From a bacterium (GTDB taxonomy: Bacteria; Planctomycetota; Phycisphaerae; Phycisphaerales; UBA1924): DNA of 9,989 bases. The stretch lies in NCBI GenBank assembly GCA_002401225.1, contig NVSM01000001.1, positions 67,418 through 77,406 on the forward strand, given 5' to 3'. Below the pieces are notes generated by a model. The model was not told the DNA's origin. It ran no database searches and saw only the letters and a list, made by a program, of their open reading frames with translations. The translations under genes and the position numbers were made by a program. This document shows, piece by piece, positions 1-8,437 of the stretch (the stretch's first letter is position 1; each line of letters begins with the position of its first letter).

Positions 1-1242
1 GTCTTGGTTTCATTAACCCAAGAAGCGATTGAGCATAATCCGGATCTCCGCCTGGCAGCTGCAGCGTGGGCCGAATCACAAGCACGCATGCGTGTAGCTC
101 GTTCATATCTCTCACCACAGCTCGACGCGGTCGGAGGCTTGAATCGATCAAAGTCTCGGACTTTCGGTAGCACCATGTCAACGGATACACGATCGAACAT
201 TGAAGCTGCCGCGAGTTGGGAGTTGGATCTCTGGGGGCGAGTTCGTGCATCTTCGTTGTCGGCAGAACTCAGTGCAGAGGCGGCCAGGCTCCAATACGCT
301 TCATCAAGACAATCCCTCGCAGCCGCGGTGGTCGATGCATGGATACTCGCCATTCAAGCGAATGAAAAACTCGCCATCGATCTCGACCTGCTCGAATCCG
401 AACAACGCACAGCCAAGATCACCAACGACAAAGTAGATGCCGGGGTAGGCACCCAGCTTGAATCCGCACTGGTCCAGGCTAATGTCGCACTCGCACAAGC
501 AAGCGTTACCGCTGATCACTCGGCCATTGCAGAACTCACCAAAGCCCTCGAAGCATTGCTTGGGCGGTATCCTTCTGCCGAACTTGAGATCGCAAGCGTT
601 TTGCCTTCGTTTCCCGGCAAAATCACTCTTGGTGTTCCGTCTCAACTGCTCGAACGACGACCAGACATTGTTGCTGCGGATCGGATGGTCGCTTCTGCGT
701 TCTATTGGACCGAATCCGCCAAAGCTGCAAAGCTCCCAAGCCTAATGCTCACCGGCTCGATCGGTGCGGCTCTGGACCCAACCGATGAGATCTGGTCGAT
801 CGGTGCAAATCTGCTCGCCCCAATTTTCAATGGCGGGCGACTTGATGCACAGGTCGAAATCGCAAACGCTCAGCAAGAACAAGCACTTGCCATCTATGTG
901 CGCACCGCGATCAACGCATTCCGTGAGGTTGAGAACTCGCTGTCCAGTGAACAGTACCTGAAAGAACGCGAGATCCAACTCCAACTCGGGAGTGAGCATC
1001 TCAAGAACGCGAGTCGTATCGGAGAGAACCGGTATGCAGCGGGGATCTTGTCGATCGTTGACCTGATGACCATCCGTCGCCAAGATTTTTTAAGCCGGAT
1101 TGATCTTTTACAAGTTCAAACGGACCGGCTCCGACAACGGCTCGCCCTGTATCGCGCCTTAGGTGGTTCCTTTGATGAACACAACGCTCTCGATATCCCA
1201 CAAGACGACCAGCCAATAACGAAGCCGGAGAATGAGTCATGA
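1..1242 (+). CDS. RND efflux outer membrane factor (NodT/TolC-OprM family), 5' partial
   Basis: This is the outer-membrane channel protein of a tripartite efflux pump. Such proteins form trimeric beta-barrels with a long periplasmic alpha-barrel that docks onto the adaptor. The open frame enters from the left edge (the first codon in the window is GTC), so the signal peptide, probable lipobox and some 50-80 residues are missing. The TTG at base 4 is only the first start-like codon, not the real start. Counting from that TTG, family hallmarks are an NPDL segment near residues 12-15, WELDLWGR near 72-79, a GVPSQLLERRPDI linker near 210-222 that separates the two internal repeats, PIFNGGRL near 273-280, and an RYAAGILSIVDL-type helix near the end. 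The duplicated helical repeat is complete. The gene overlaps the adaptor gene by 4 bases (ATGA). The family assignment is firm; the substrate is unknown. Confidence 0.93.
   Translation, partial: VLVSLTQEAIEHNPDLRLAAAAWAESQARMRVARSYLSPQLDAVGGLNRSKSRTFGSTMSTDTRSNIEAAASWELDLWGRVRASSLSAELSAEAARLQYASSRQSLAAAVVDAWILAIQANEKLAIDLDLLESEQRTAKITNDKVDAGVGTQLESALVQANVALAQASVTADHSAIAELTKALEALLGRYPSAELEIASVLPSFPGKITLGVPSQLLERRPDIVAADRMVASAFYWTESAKAAKLPSLMLTGSIGAALDPTDEIWSIGANLLAPIFNGGRLDAQVEIANAQQEQALAIYVRTAINAFREVENSLSSEQYLKEREIQLQLGSEHLKNASRIGENRYAAGILSIVDLMTIRRQDFLSRIDLLQVQTDRLRQRLALYRALGGSFDEHNALDIPQDDQPITKPENES
1227..1230 (+). promoter_or_regulatory. Ribosome binding site of the adaptor gene
   Basis: GGAG lies 8 bases before the ATG at 1239, inside the end of the outer-membrane factor gene. 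It supports the start that creates the 4-base overlap and fits coupled translation. Confidence 0.6.
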
Positions 1243-2495
1243 ATGACCAAAGCAAGACTGAAGAACGCAAAACCAATGAAATACTTGGCCATATCGTCCG
1301 ACGCGGATTGATGGTCATGGTGATCCTGATCGTGCTTGGAGTGGGATATTTCTTCTGGACAAACCATGACAGCGATCCCAAGTTTGAGCCATCAGCCCAG
1401 CCTCAGCAAGCACTCCCTGTTAGTGTGGTGACGGTCAAAGAACAAACCTTGCCGTTGCACCCTCGGTTCCTTGGAAGAACCACCGGCTCACAAATAGTCG
1501 AGATCCGCGCCCGAGTTGAAGGCTACCTTTCAACGCACACCTTTGACGAAGGAACACGAGTCAACCAAGGGCAACAACTCTTCCAAATCGATCCCCGTCC
1601 ATTTGAAACCGATCTCGCACGAGCTAAGGCACACCTACAGAGCGCCGTTGCCATCCATGCACGCGCACAGCAACAAGTAAAAAGATACACCGAACTCACC
1701 GGTCGACAATCGGCAACCCAAGGCGAGCTCGAAGAATGGCAACAACAACTCGGTGTCGCTGATGCCGACATGGCGATGGCCGAAGCAGAGATCGAGTCGG
1801 CGCTATTGAATCTAGAGTACACCCGGATCGAAGCACCTATTTCTGGAATGATCGGCGAAGCACTCAAAGAGACCGGGAGCTATGTCGATTCGGGCGACGA
1901 TGGGCTCGTTGCGGTAATCCAGCAGGTGGATCCTATCGAAGTCCGGTTCTCGGTCACCGAGCAAGAAATCTTGCACTGGAACCGCCAGGTTACCGCCGGC
2001 CAACTCATCTCGCCAGCGGTTGAAGAGATGGAAGTTGAACTCACCCTCTCCGACGGAACCACCTACGCCCACCGTGGTCATATCGACTATGTCGGTATTG
2101 ATATCGACGAAACCACTGGCACTTCAATCATCCGAGCATTGATCCCAAATCCTGATCGCTCGATCAAGCCCGGGCAGTTTGTGCATGTGAACTTGCTCGG
2201 CATCGCTCGCGTAGGGGTCATCCAGGTGCCACAGAATGCCGTGGTTCACAATCCAACCGGGATGAGCGTCTATGTAGTCAACGCCGAGAACATGATCGAG
2301 GTCCGCCCTGTCACCCTGGGCGATTGGTCGGGCGCAAGCGACTGGATCATCGAATCCGGGCTTGTTGATGGCGACCGCGTAGTCATCAGCCGACTCCTGA
2401 TGATCCGCCCGGGCATGCCTGTACAGATCGTACCGGCTACTCCAAATCCAAACACTACCGAAGACGCCCACACCAGCGAAGGATCTGAATCATGA
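1239..2495 (+). CDS. RND efflux periplasmic adaptor (membrane fusion protein, HlyD/AcrA-MexA family)
   Basis: This adaptor bridges the inner-membrane RND pump and the outer-membrane channel. The 418-residue product has a charged N-terminus and a single membrane anchor at about residues 23-40. No lipobox cysteine is visible, so it is probably an anchored rather than a lipidated adaptor. The first lipoyl half-motif is at about 88-122 (ARVEGYL, then DEGTRVNQGQQLFQIDPRPFE), the alpha-helical hairpin at about 123-195, and the second lipoyl half at about 196-228 (IEAPISGMIG). A beta-barrel follows at about 231-320 (DPIEVRFSVTEQE, then KPGQFVHV), and a membrane-proximal domain at about 325-400. The C-terminal tail is polar and rich in Thr and Ser. 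Length and domain order are normal for the family. The ATG overlaps the upstream stop codon, and the gene's own stop overlaps the pump's start, again as ATGA. Confidence 0.95.
   Translation: MNDQSKTEERKTNEILGHIVRRGLMVMVILIVLGVGYFFWTNHDSDPKFEPSAQPQQALPVSVVTVKEQTLPLHPRFLGRTTGSQIVEIRARVEGYLSTHTFDEGTRVNQGQQLFQIDPRPFETDLARAKAHLQSAVAIHARAQQQVKRYTELTGRQSATQGELEEWQQQLGVADADMAMAEAEIESALLNLEYTRIEAPISGMIGEALKETGSYVDSGDDGLVAVIQQVDPIEVRFSVTEQEILHWNRQVTAGQLISPAVEEMEVELTLSDGTTYAHRGHIDYVGIDIDETTGTSIIRALIPNPDRSIKPGQFVHVNLLGIARVGVIQVPQNAVVHNPTGMSVYVVNAENMIEVRPVTLGDWSGASDWIIESGLVDGDRVVISRLLMIRPGMPVQIVPATPNPNTTEDAHTSEGSES
2479..2483 (+). promoter_or_regulatory. Ribosome binding site of the RND pump gene
   Basis: AAGGA lies 8 bases before the ATG at 2492, within the adaptor's last codons. 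It fixes the pump start at the ATGA overlap. Confidence 0.65.
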
Positions 2496-5400
2496 TTTCT
2501 CGATTCTTTATTGATCGCCCTGTTTTTTCGATCGTCCTCTCGCTCTTGATTATCATTGCGGGAACGGTTTCGATCTTTGCCCTGCCTGTCGCGCAGTTCC
2601 CAGAGATCGTTCCACCAACGATCGAGATCAACGCCAACTATCCGGGGGCGGATGCGCAGACCGTTGCTGAATCGGTAGCGGCTCCGATTGAGCAAGAGCT
2701 CAGCGGTGCCAAAGACCTCATCTACTTCCAGAGCCAATCTTCGAACACCGGGCAGTGCAAAATCACAGTCACCTTCAAGATTGGTGCGGACCAAGATATG
2801 GCCGCGATCGAGGTTCAGAACCGGCTCTCGATCGCCGAGACCAAACTCCCGGCCGAGGTTGTTCGTCAAGGAATTTCGGTACGCAAGGTATCGAGCAGCA
2901 TCTTGGGCGTGGTCTCGCTTGAATCAAAGGACGGATCGTACGACGATCTGTTCTTGAGCAACTACGCAACGATCAACTTGCTCGATCGCATCCGCCGCGT
3001 GCCCGGAATTGGCGACGCCACAACCTTCGGCAACAAAGATTACTCGATGAGAATCTGGATCAATCCCGATCAGCTTGTGCTCAAGGGCATGACGATTTCG
3101 GATGTGACCGCAAAGCTTCGCGATCAGAACGCCGTATTCCCAGCGGGAACAGTTGGAGCAAGACCAACCGAAGGCGAAGTTCTTTTGACCCTCCCTGTGC
3201 TTACACGCGGACGCCTACAAGAAGTTTCTGATTACGAAAATATCATTCTCCGCGCCCTGCCAAACGGTGCGATGGTCCGGCTCAAGGATGTTGCCCGCGT
3301 TGAACTCGGCTCGCAGGGATACTCCCTCTTTGGCCGAATCGACGGCAAGCCGACTGCCACGATGCTTGTCTCGCTCCAGAGCGGTGCCAACGCACTCCAG
3401 ACCATGAAGGCTTTGCGTGCCGAACTCGCCCTTGCCCAGCCCAGCTTCCCCGAAGGGATCACATGGGGGATCCCGTACGACATCACCAAGTTTGTGAGTG
3501 CTTCGATCGAAGAAGTCGTGCACACCTTGCTCATCGCTGTCGGGCTTGTGCTCATCATTGTGTATCTCTTCCTTCAATCATGGCGAGCAACGCTTATCCC
3601 GCTCTTGGCTGTCCCCGTCGCGATCATTGGCTCATTCGCAGGCATGCTCGCGCTCGGATTTTCGATCAATACACTCACCCTCTTCGGTCTTGTCCTCGCG
3701 ATCGGGATCGTGGTTGATGATGCAATTATTGTGGTTGAGAATGTCGAACGCATCATGTCAGAAAACAAGGGTATGTCCGTCCATGAAGCAACGGTCAAGG
3801 CAATGGAACAGGTCACCGGCCCGATCATCGCCGTGGTGCTTGTGCTCACCGCCGTATTTGTTCCTGTAGCGTTCCTTGATGGGTTTACCGGGCAGATGTA
3901 CAAGCAGTTCGCGGTGACCATCGCGATCTCCGTCGCAATCTCCGGGCTCGTCGCGCTGACACTCAGCCCGGCATTGTGCCGATTACTCCTCAAACCAGAC
4001 CATGGTCGAAAGAACTTTATCTTCCGTGGATTCAACACCTTCTTTGATTGGATCACACGCGGATACGCCCAAGGTGTCAGCCTCGCGATCCGTGCATCGG
4101 TATTCACAATCTTGATCTTTGGCGTGCTGTGTTTCGCAACACTCAGACTCTCCCAGTCTGTTCCAAGCGGCTTTATCCCTCAAGAAGACCAGGGGTATCT
4201 CATCGCCATTGTGATGCTCCCCGATGGTTCCTCATTGGATCAAACACAGAAAGTGGTTGAGCAAGCCGAAGCATTTTTTCTAAAAAACGAAGCGGTCGAG
4301 CATGTTATTTCGCTCGGCGGTTACGACCTGCTCAATGGTGGCACAACAAGCACAAACATGGCGATCATGTTTGTGCCTCTTAAATCATTTGAAGAACGAG
4401 CAGAGATGGGGATCAGTGTTGACGATGTGATCGCCGAGAGCAGGCAACTCACTGGCTTGGTCGAAGAAGGGCTCGTCTTTGCGCTCAACCCACCCGCGAT
4501 CCAGGGGCTCGGACAGCGTTCCGGGTTTACAATAGAACTCCAGCAGCGAGGCGGAGGGTCTATCGAAGAGCTCGCAGAAGTCGGCAAACTGTTCTTGGCA
4601 GCCGCGGGCGAGCACCCAGATATTACCGAACTCAATGCATCGCTCCGGATGTCGCTCCCGCAGGTCTATGTCGAACTCAACCGAGAGAAGGCCCAGATCA
4701 TGGGCGTGGATCTCGCGGATGTCTTTGAACCAATGCAAGCATACTTCGGCTCGTTGTACATCAATGACTTCACCAAGTTCGGACGCATCTGGCGAGTACA
4801 ACTCCAGGCTGAACCGGAGTTCAGAAACTCGCCCGATGATATTAACAATATCTATGTCCGAAACACCCGCGGCGAGATGACCCCGCTCGCGGGATTGGTC
4901 GATATGCAGTTCCGTGTTGGGCCCAATATTTTTAGTAGATATAACGGGTACCCGGCGATCGAGATCACCGGCGCCCCACCAATCGGGACAAGCAGCGGCC
5001 AAGCCCTCGATGCCATCCGACAAGTCGCTTCCGAATCCCTCCCGGCGGGATACGGGATCGATTGGAGCGGTGCATCCTACCAAGAAATCAAAGCGGGTAA
5101 TCAGGCACCGATGGTGCTCGCCTTTGGCCTGCTTGTCGTCTTCCTTGTGCTCGCGGCACAATACGAACGCTGGTCACTCCCCCTCGCGGTCATCATCTCT
5201 ATCCCCATGGCTGTGCTCGGAGCGCTCATCGCTGTCTGGCTCCGTGGATATTCGCAGGACATCTACTTCCAGATTGGTTTACTCACACTTGTTGGTTTGT
5301 CTGCAAAGAATGCCATTCTGATTGTCGAGTTCTGTGTAGTGCTCAGACGCCAAGGGTACGGGATCGCTGAGTCGGCTGTTGAAGCTGCCAAGCTCCGGTT

Positions 5401-5617
5401 TCGTCCCATTATTATGACCTCGCTCGCTTTTATCTTGGGCGTCGTCCCGCTTGCTCTTGCATCGGGTGCCGGTGCGGCCGGGCGAAGATCTATCGGGACC
5501 GGTGTTGTGGGTGGCATGCTGGCTGCTACTTTCCTTGCTATCTTCTTCGTGCCCTTGTTCTTTGTGATCATCCAGCGTGTTGCCGAGTTCTTTGCCCATT
5601 CAAAGACAACTGACTAA
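2492..5617 (+). CDS. RND multidrug efflux transporter, HAE1 family (AcrB/MexB-like)
   Basis: This is the inner-membrane proton-driven pump of the tripartite system. The 1041-residue length matches AcrB-class transporters. The start MISRFFIDRPVF is a classic HAE1 N-terminus that leads into TM1. The transmembrane blocks follow the expected two-fold pattern: TM1 near 11-30, TM2-6 near 340-500, TM7 near 535-555 and TM8-12 near 872-1030, with large periplasmic porter/docking loops between. The proton-relay residues are present: Asp409-Asp410 in GIVVDDAIIVVEN (AcrB D407/D408), Lys939 in GLSAKNAIL (AcrB K940) and Arg971 in the RFRPIIMTS segment. The FIPQEDQGYL motif after TM7 is intact. The reading frame is clean, so the pump is probably active. 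Substrates cannot be inferred; drugs, bile-like compounds or solvents are typical for the family. It forms an operon with the two preceding genes. Confidence 0.97.
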   Translation: MISRFFIDRPVFSIVLSLLIIIAGTVSIFALPVAQFPEIVPPTIEINANYPGADAQTVAESVAAPIEQELSGAKDLIYFQSQSSNTGQCKITVTFKIGADQDMAAIEVQNRLSIAETKLPAEVVRQGISVRKVSSSILGVVSLESKDGSYDDLFLSNYATINLLDRIRRVPGIGDATTFGNKDYSMRIWINPDQLVLKGMTISDVTAKLRDQNAVFPAGTVGARPTEGEVLLTLPVLTRGRLQEVSDYENIILRALPNGAMVRLKDVARVELGSQGYSLFGRIDGKPTATMLVSLQSGANALQTMKALRAELALAQPSFPEGITWGIPYDITKFVSASIEEVVHTLLIAVGLVLIIVYLFLQSWRATLIPLLAVPVAIIGSFAGMLALGFSINTLTLFGLVLAIGIVVDDAIIVVENVERIMSENKGMSVHEATVKAMEQVTGPIIAVVLVLTAVFVPVAFLDGFTGQMYKQFAVTIAISVAISGLVALTLSPALCRLLLKPDHGRKNFIFRGFNTFFDWITRGYAQGVSLAIRASVFTILIFGVLCFATLRLSQSVPSGFIPQEDQGYLIAIVMLPDGSSLDQTQKVVEQAEAFFLKNEAVEHVISLGGYDLLNGGTTSTNMAIMFVPLKSFEERAEMGISVDDVIAESRQLTGLVEEGLVFALNPPAIQGLGQRSGFTIELQQRGGGSIEELAEVGKLFLAAAGEHPDITELNASLRMSLPQVYVELNREKAQIMGVDLADVFEPMQAYFGSLYINDFTKFGRIWRVQLQAEPEFRNSPDDINNIYVRNTRGEMTPLAGLVDMQFRVGPNIFSRYNGYPAIEITGAPPIGTSSGQALDAIRQVASESLPAGYGIDWSGASYQEIKAGNQAPMVLAFGLLVVFLVLAAQYERWSLPLAVIISIPMAVLGALIAVWLRGYSQDIYFQIGLLTLVGLSAKNAILIVEFCVVLRRQGYGIAESAVEAAKLRFRPIIMTSLAFILGVVPLALASGAGAAGRRSIGTGVVGGMLAATFLAIFFVPLFFVIIQRVAEFFAHSKTTD

Positions 5618-5759
5618 CTTCTCGAGAATGAATACAAAAATACAACCAGACATCATTCAAGCCACCGATCTTATGATGTGAGTTGTCGAAACAGATGCAC
5701 AGTTCACTTGCCCTAGGATATTGAATCAAAAATATACCACAAACAATTCGGAATATCCG

Positions 5760-5764
5760 CAGGG
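5760..5764 (+). promoter_or_regulatory. Probable ribosome binding site of the UbiB-family gene
   Basis: CAGGG ends 8 bases before the GTG at 5773. Reading back in frame from this GTG, a TGA stop at about 5722 is met before any other start codon, so this GTG is the farthest upstream start possible. Confidence 0.45.
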
Positions 5765-5772
5765 CTACTGAT

Positions 5773-7419
5773 GTGATCAATGTGCTCATCCGGTACGGGT
5801 TTGGCGATGTGATCCAAGGGACGGGGCTCGACAAGGTCGTACTCGATGGCAGACGAAAGCTCCGTCTTGCCAAGCCCGATCTTAAACTCTCACGCCTCCC
5901 CCGCTCGGTGCGTATTCGCAACGCGATGGAAGAACTTGGACCAACCTTCATCAAGCTTGGGCAGATCCTTGCAACAAGACCGGATCTAATACCTCGTGAG
6001 TGGGCCAATGAGTTTACGAAACTTCAAGATGATGTTACCGCTGTTCCGGGCGAACAGATCATCGCAATTATCCATGATGAACTCGGTGAAATCGCTGACG
6101 AGTTCTTTGAGTTCATCGACCCAGAACCACTCGCAGCGGCTTCGTTGGCACAGGTTCATTGTGCTCGACTCAACGACGGCACGGAAGTTGTTCTCAAAGT
6201 GCTCAGGCCTGGAATTCGTAAGATTCTTGATGCCGATCTAGAAATAATGGAACTGCTCGCGCAGCTCATCAATAAACATACCAACAATATTGGATTTGAC
6301 CCTCTCGATACTGTCGAACAGTTTCGGAGAGAAGTCACTCGCGAAACAGACTACACACTCGAAGGTCGATCAACCGATCGAATGCGAGCGGATTTCGAGA
6401 ATGATCCAAACATCACATTTCCCCTAATCTACTGGGAAGCCACCACAAAAAACGTTCTCTGCATCGAACAGGTCAAGGGCGTCCTGCTCTCAAAGAGCAA
6501 ACCAAGCGATTTCACCTTGGAAGAACGTGAGAGGATTGTTCGCAATGGTACCCATGCGGTGTTCCGTCAATGCCTCGAACTCGGTTTCTTTCACGCTGAC
6601 CCACACCCGGGAAATATCTTTGTGCTGCGTGATGAAGCGGGAATTGCTGGAAAATTGTGCTTTATTGATTGTGGCATGACGGGCAGTATAGAACCCGCTG
6701 CTGCTGAACAACTTGCCGATATCGTTCAAGGGACTGTGTCCGCTGACCTAGACAAGGTGATCGATGTGATGATTGCAATGACCTACTCAGACCCTATGAT
6801 TTCATCTGATCGAGCATTCAGATCAGATGTTTGGGAGTTCATTAGCCACTTTCAAAACAGCAACTTCAAAACACTCAAGATGGGCCTATTGCTATCCGAG
6901 TTCTTTGAAAAACTCCAACGCAATAAACTGCATTGCCCGGCAGATATCGTATTCCTCATCAAAGCCATCACAACTATTGAAGGGGTAGGCGAGGCACTAT
7001 GCCCTGAGTTTGATGTGGTTGCCGAGGCAACTCCGAGCATCGAGCGTCTTGTTCGCAGGCGGTACAGCTACCGAGCCATCAGGTCTCGCTTCCAGAATAC
7101 CATGCTCGCCTACATGGAAATGAGTGAGACACTTCCCCGCGAAACCAAGATGCTGCTCACTGCAATCAGACGCCAAAAAATCACTCTCAATCTAGAGCAC
7201 CGAGGGCTTCAAGATGTCACCCGCTCCGTTGAGCATGCGAGCCGAAACATCTCACGGGCATTGATCTTTGCTGCGCTCCTGATGTCGTCGTCCATGCTAA
7301 TGCTTGCTTACAAAGTCGGTGATAATCACCAAATATTGCTCGCTATCGGTGCAGGCTTGGGATATGCAGCGGCCTGCGTTCTTGCCCTCTGGACTATTAC
7401 CATGGGCAAGAAACGCTAG
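5773..7419 (+). CDS. UbiB/ABC1 (ADCK/COQ8-like) atypical protein kinase-like protein
   Basis: This is a member of the ABC1/UbiB atypical kinase family, whose proteins support quinone biosynthesis or lipid homeostasis through ATP-dependent activity at the membrane. The 548-residue protein has an N-terminal RYGFGDV segment and the diagnostic KxGQ motif at 61-64 (FIKLGQILATRPDLIP). The alanine-rich loop that replaces the kinase glycine loop is AAAS at 121-124. The putative ATP-binding Lys is 142 (VVLKVLRPG), and the acidic helix is REVTRETDY near 186-194. The catalytic loop is HADPHPGN at 274-281, with Asp276 and Asn281. The metal-binding triad is Asp299-Cys300-Gly301 (IDCGMTG), where most members have DFG. 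Two hydrophobic helices at about 495-513 and 521-543 form the usual C-terminal membrane anchor. Translation starts at GTG, the first possible start after an in-frame stop. The 155-base gap after the pump gene suggests separate expression. No quinone gene is adjacent, so the pathway role is inferred from the family alone. Confidence 0.92.
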   Translation: MINVLIRYGFGDVIQGTGLDKVVLDGRRKLRLAKPDLKLSRLPRSVRIRNAMEELGPTFIKLGQILATRPDLIPREWANEFTKLQDDVTAVPGEQIIAIIHDELGEIADEFFEFIDPEPLAAASLAQVHCARLNDGTEVVLKVLRPGIRKILDADLEIMELLAQLINKHTNNIGFDPLDTVEQFRREVTRETDYTLEGRSTDRMRADFENDPNITFPLIYWEATTKNVLCIEQVKGVLLSKSKPSDFTLEERERIVRNGTHAVFRQCLELGFFHADPHPGNIFVLRDEAGIAGKLCFIDCGMTGSIEPAAAEQLADIVQGTVSADLDKVIDVMIAMTYSDPMISSDRAFRSDVWEFISHFQNSNFKTLKMGLLLSEFFEKLQRNKLHCPADIVFLIKAITTIEGVGEALCPEFDVVAEATPSIERLVRRRYSYRAIRSRFQNTMLAYMEMSETLPRETKMLLTAIRRQKITLNLEHRGLQDVTRSVEHASRNISRALIFAALLMSSSMLMLAYKVGDNHQILLAIGAGLGYAAACVLALWTITMGKKR

Positions 7420-7446
7420 CACACCGCATACTACTCAGAGCAACGA

Positions 7447-8088
7447 TTATTTGTCGGAATCGGACTTGCCACCAATGGCATCTCCAACACCATCGATAAC
7501 CCCCGCAACCGCCTGGAACAGTGAGCCGGTGACCCGACGAGTTGCGTCAACCGCAACTGAAGCGGTTTCTTTGGTCAACCCAACCGGGTTCTTTTCTGCA
7601 GCTTCGATTGCCGAGCCAACAGCCGGACGAATGCCCTTCGCTGCGTTTTGAGCATGACTAAGCAAGTCCTTTGATTGCTCGATGGGAAGTTTCACGCTCG
7701 ATTTGACGAGTTGTCCCATCCGATCCACGAAGAGTGACTCCAAAGCCCGCAGGTCTTTGAGTGTGCCGACGATTTCATCCTTTGCGAAATCTTGACCGCG
7801 CTTATTTGCCTCTTCGAATGTGTACTTCACAGCGTTGGCCCCTTTGGAGAGCCCGTCGCTCACGCCGTCCATCACATCACGAAGCACATCGGCTTGGCGA
7901 TCTTCGACAACGGAATCAAGCCCTTCGCGGGCACCGTCAACCACTCGATTGACCGCCTTTGGAAACTGTCCCAGCGTATCTCCGCTATGACGGATCACAT
8001 CCATGACCAAATCGCGTGTCTGCTCGCGGACATCTTTGGCATCCGTTGCAATTTTTTTGGCTCTTACTTGTACTTCTACATCTTTCAT
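7447..8088 (-). CDS. Helix-rich phasin-like / DUF6781-like protein
   Basis: The 213-residue product is predicted to be almost entirely amphipathic helix, with many Ala, Val, Asp, Lys and Arg residues. It has no Trp or Cys, a single Tyr (89), no signal peptide and no clear membrane span. A central block reads like QADVLRDVMDGVSDGL (about 65-80), followed by FEEANKRGQDFAKDE (about 91-105) and a DLRALESLFVDRMGQ helix (about 112-126). From memory this order resembles DUF6781 proteins and, more loosely, phasins, which coat polyhydroxyalkanoate granules. The C-terminal third is rich in small residues (VAGVIDGVGDAIGG). Start choice is secure: AAAGGAGG lies 6 bases before the ATG. It converges on the UbiB-family gene with 27 bases between stops. 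Function is unknown; a structural or surface-coating role would be an inference from composition. Base usage resembles the efflux genes, so it is probably native. Confidence 0.8.
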   Translation of the reverse strand: MKDVEVQVRAKKIATDAKDVREQTRDLVMDVIRHSGDTLGQFPKAVNRVVDGAREGLDSVVEDRQADVLRDVMDGVSDGLSKGANAVKYTFEEANKRGQDFAKDEIVGTLKDLRALESLFVDRMGQLVKSSVKLPIEQSKDLLSHAQNAAKGIRPAVGSAIEAAEKNPVGLTKETASVAVDATRRVTGSLFQAVAGVIDGVGDAIGGKSDSDK

Positions 8089-8094
8089 AATTTG

Positions 8095-8102
8095 CCTCCT
8101 TT
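8095..8102 (-). promoter_or_regulatory. Strong Shine-Dalgarno sequence (AAAGGAGG)
   Basis: A near-perfect anti-16S match stands 6 bases before the ATG at 8088 on the minus strand. It is the strongest ribosome binding site in the window and suggests efficient translation of the helix-rich protein. Confidence 0.8.
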
Positions 8103-8146
8103 GCCATACCTGCGGTCTAGCCCCGACTTGGAATCAGGCCTTTTGC

Positions 8147-8176
8147 ATTCTACGCTTGAGCCCTCATTTATGTTCA
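8147..8176 (-). promoter_or_regulatory. Possible sigma70-type promoter for the helix-rich protein gene
   Basis: Read on the minus strand, TGAACA (8176-8171) and TAGAAT (8152-8147) are separated by 18 bases. They match the -35 and -10 consensus at 4 and 5 positions. This would give a leader of about 50 bases before the start at 8088. It is a match by eye only, and promoter consensus may differ in this phylum. Confidence 0.25.
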
Positions 8177-8437
8177 TTTGTATCAGTAAAACAAGAAGTT
8201 TTATGGCGCCGATTCACAATGACTAATGACATTATGAACAGGTTAGAGTTGGGAAGAGCAAGTCGTCGCAATCTTGTCGAGTTATATCGTTGGTGAAACA
8301 CAGGTGATGTTGATCCGGTGGATTGGCTTCTGGAATATTTGGGCTGCCAAAAATAGTTGGCGCCTAGTAAATGCATCTCATTTATTTATGATTGTATTTC
8401 AGCGCGTATTTTACAGTTGTGCTAACAAATCGCCTAT
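8177..8437. other. Intergenic stretch without a supportable gene
   Basis: About 260 bases lie between the possible promoter of the helix-rich gene and the end of the broken antitoxin-like gene. Short open frames exist on both strands, but none has a ribosome binding site or a recognisable protein. I see no clear terminator hairpin. The stretch is AT-richer than the efflux genes, especially around 8340-8450, and may be a remnant of lost genes. Confidence 0.4.

Noticed and set aside
5619..5628. Perfect 10-base palindrome TTCTCGAGAA two bases after the pump stop codon
   Set aside because: It has no loop and no T-tract, so it is not a terminator. A 10-base palindrome can occur by chance, and no regulator or second copy supports an operator.
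5708..5736. TTGCCC-17-AATATA as a promoter for the UbiB-family gene
   Set aside because: The spacing is right, but the -10 matches consensus at only 3 of 6 positions.
7420..7446. Bidirectional terminator between the convergent UbiB-family and helix-rich genes
   Set aside because: No inverted repeat or T-tract is visible in the 27 bases.
8234..8296. Plus-strand 20-codon frame with an Arg/Leu-rich, helix-like product
   Set aside because: It is too short, lacks a ribosome binding site and matches nothing I recognise. It may be a gene remnant but cannot be supported.
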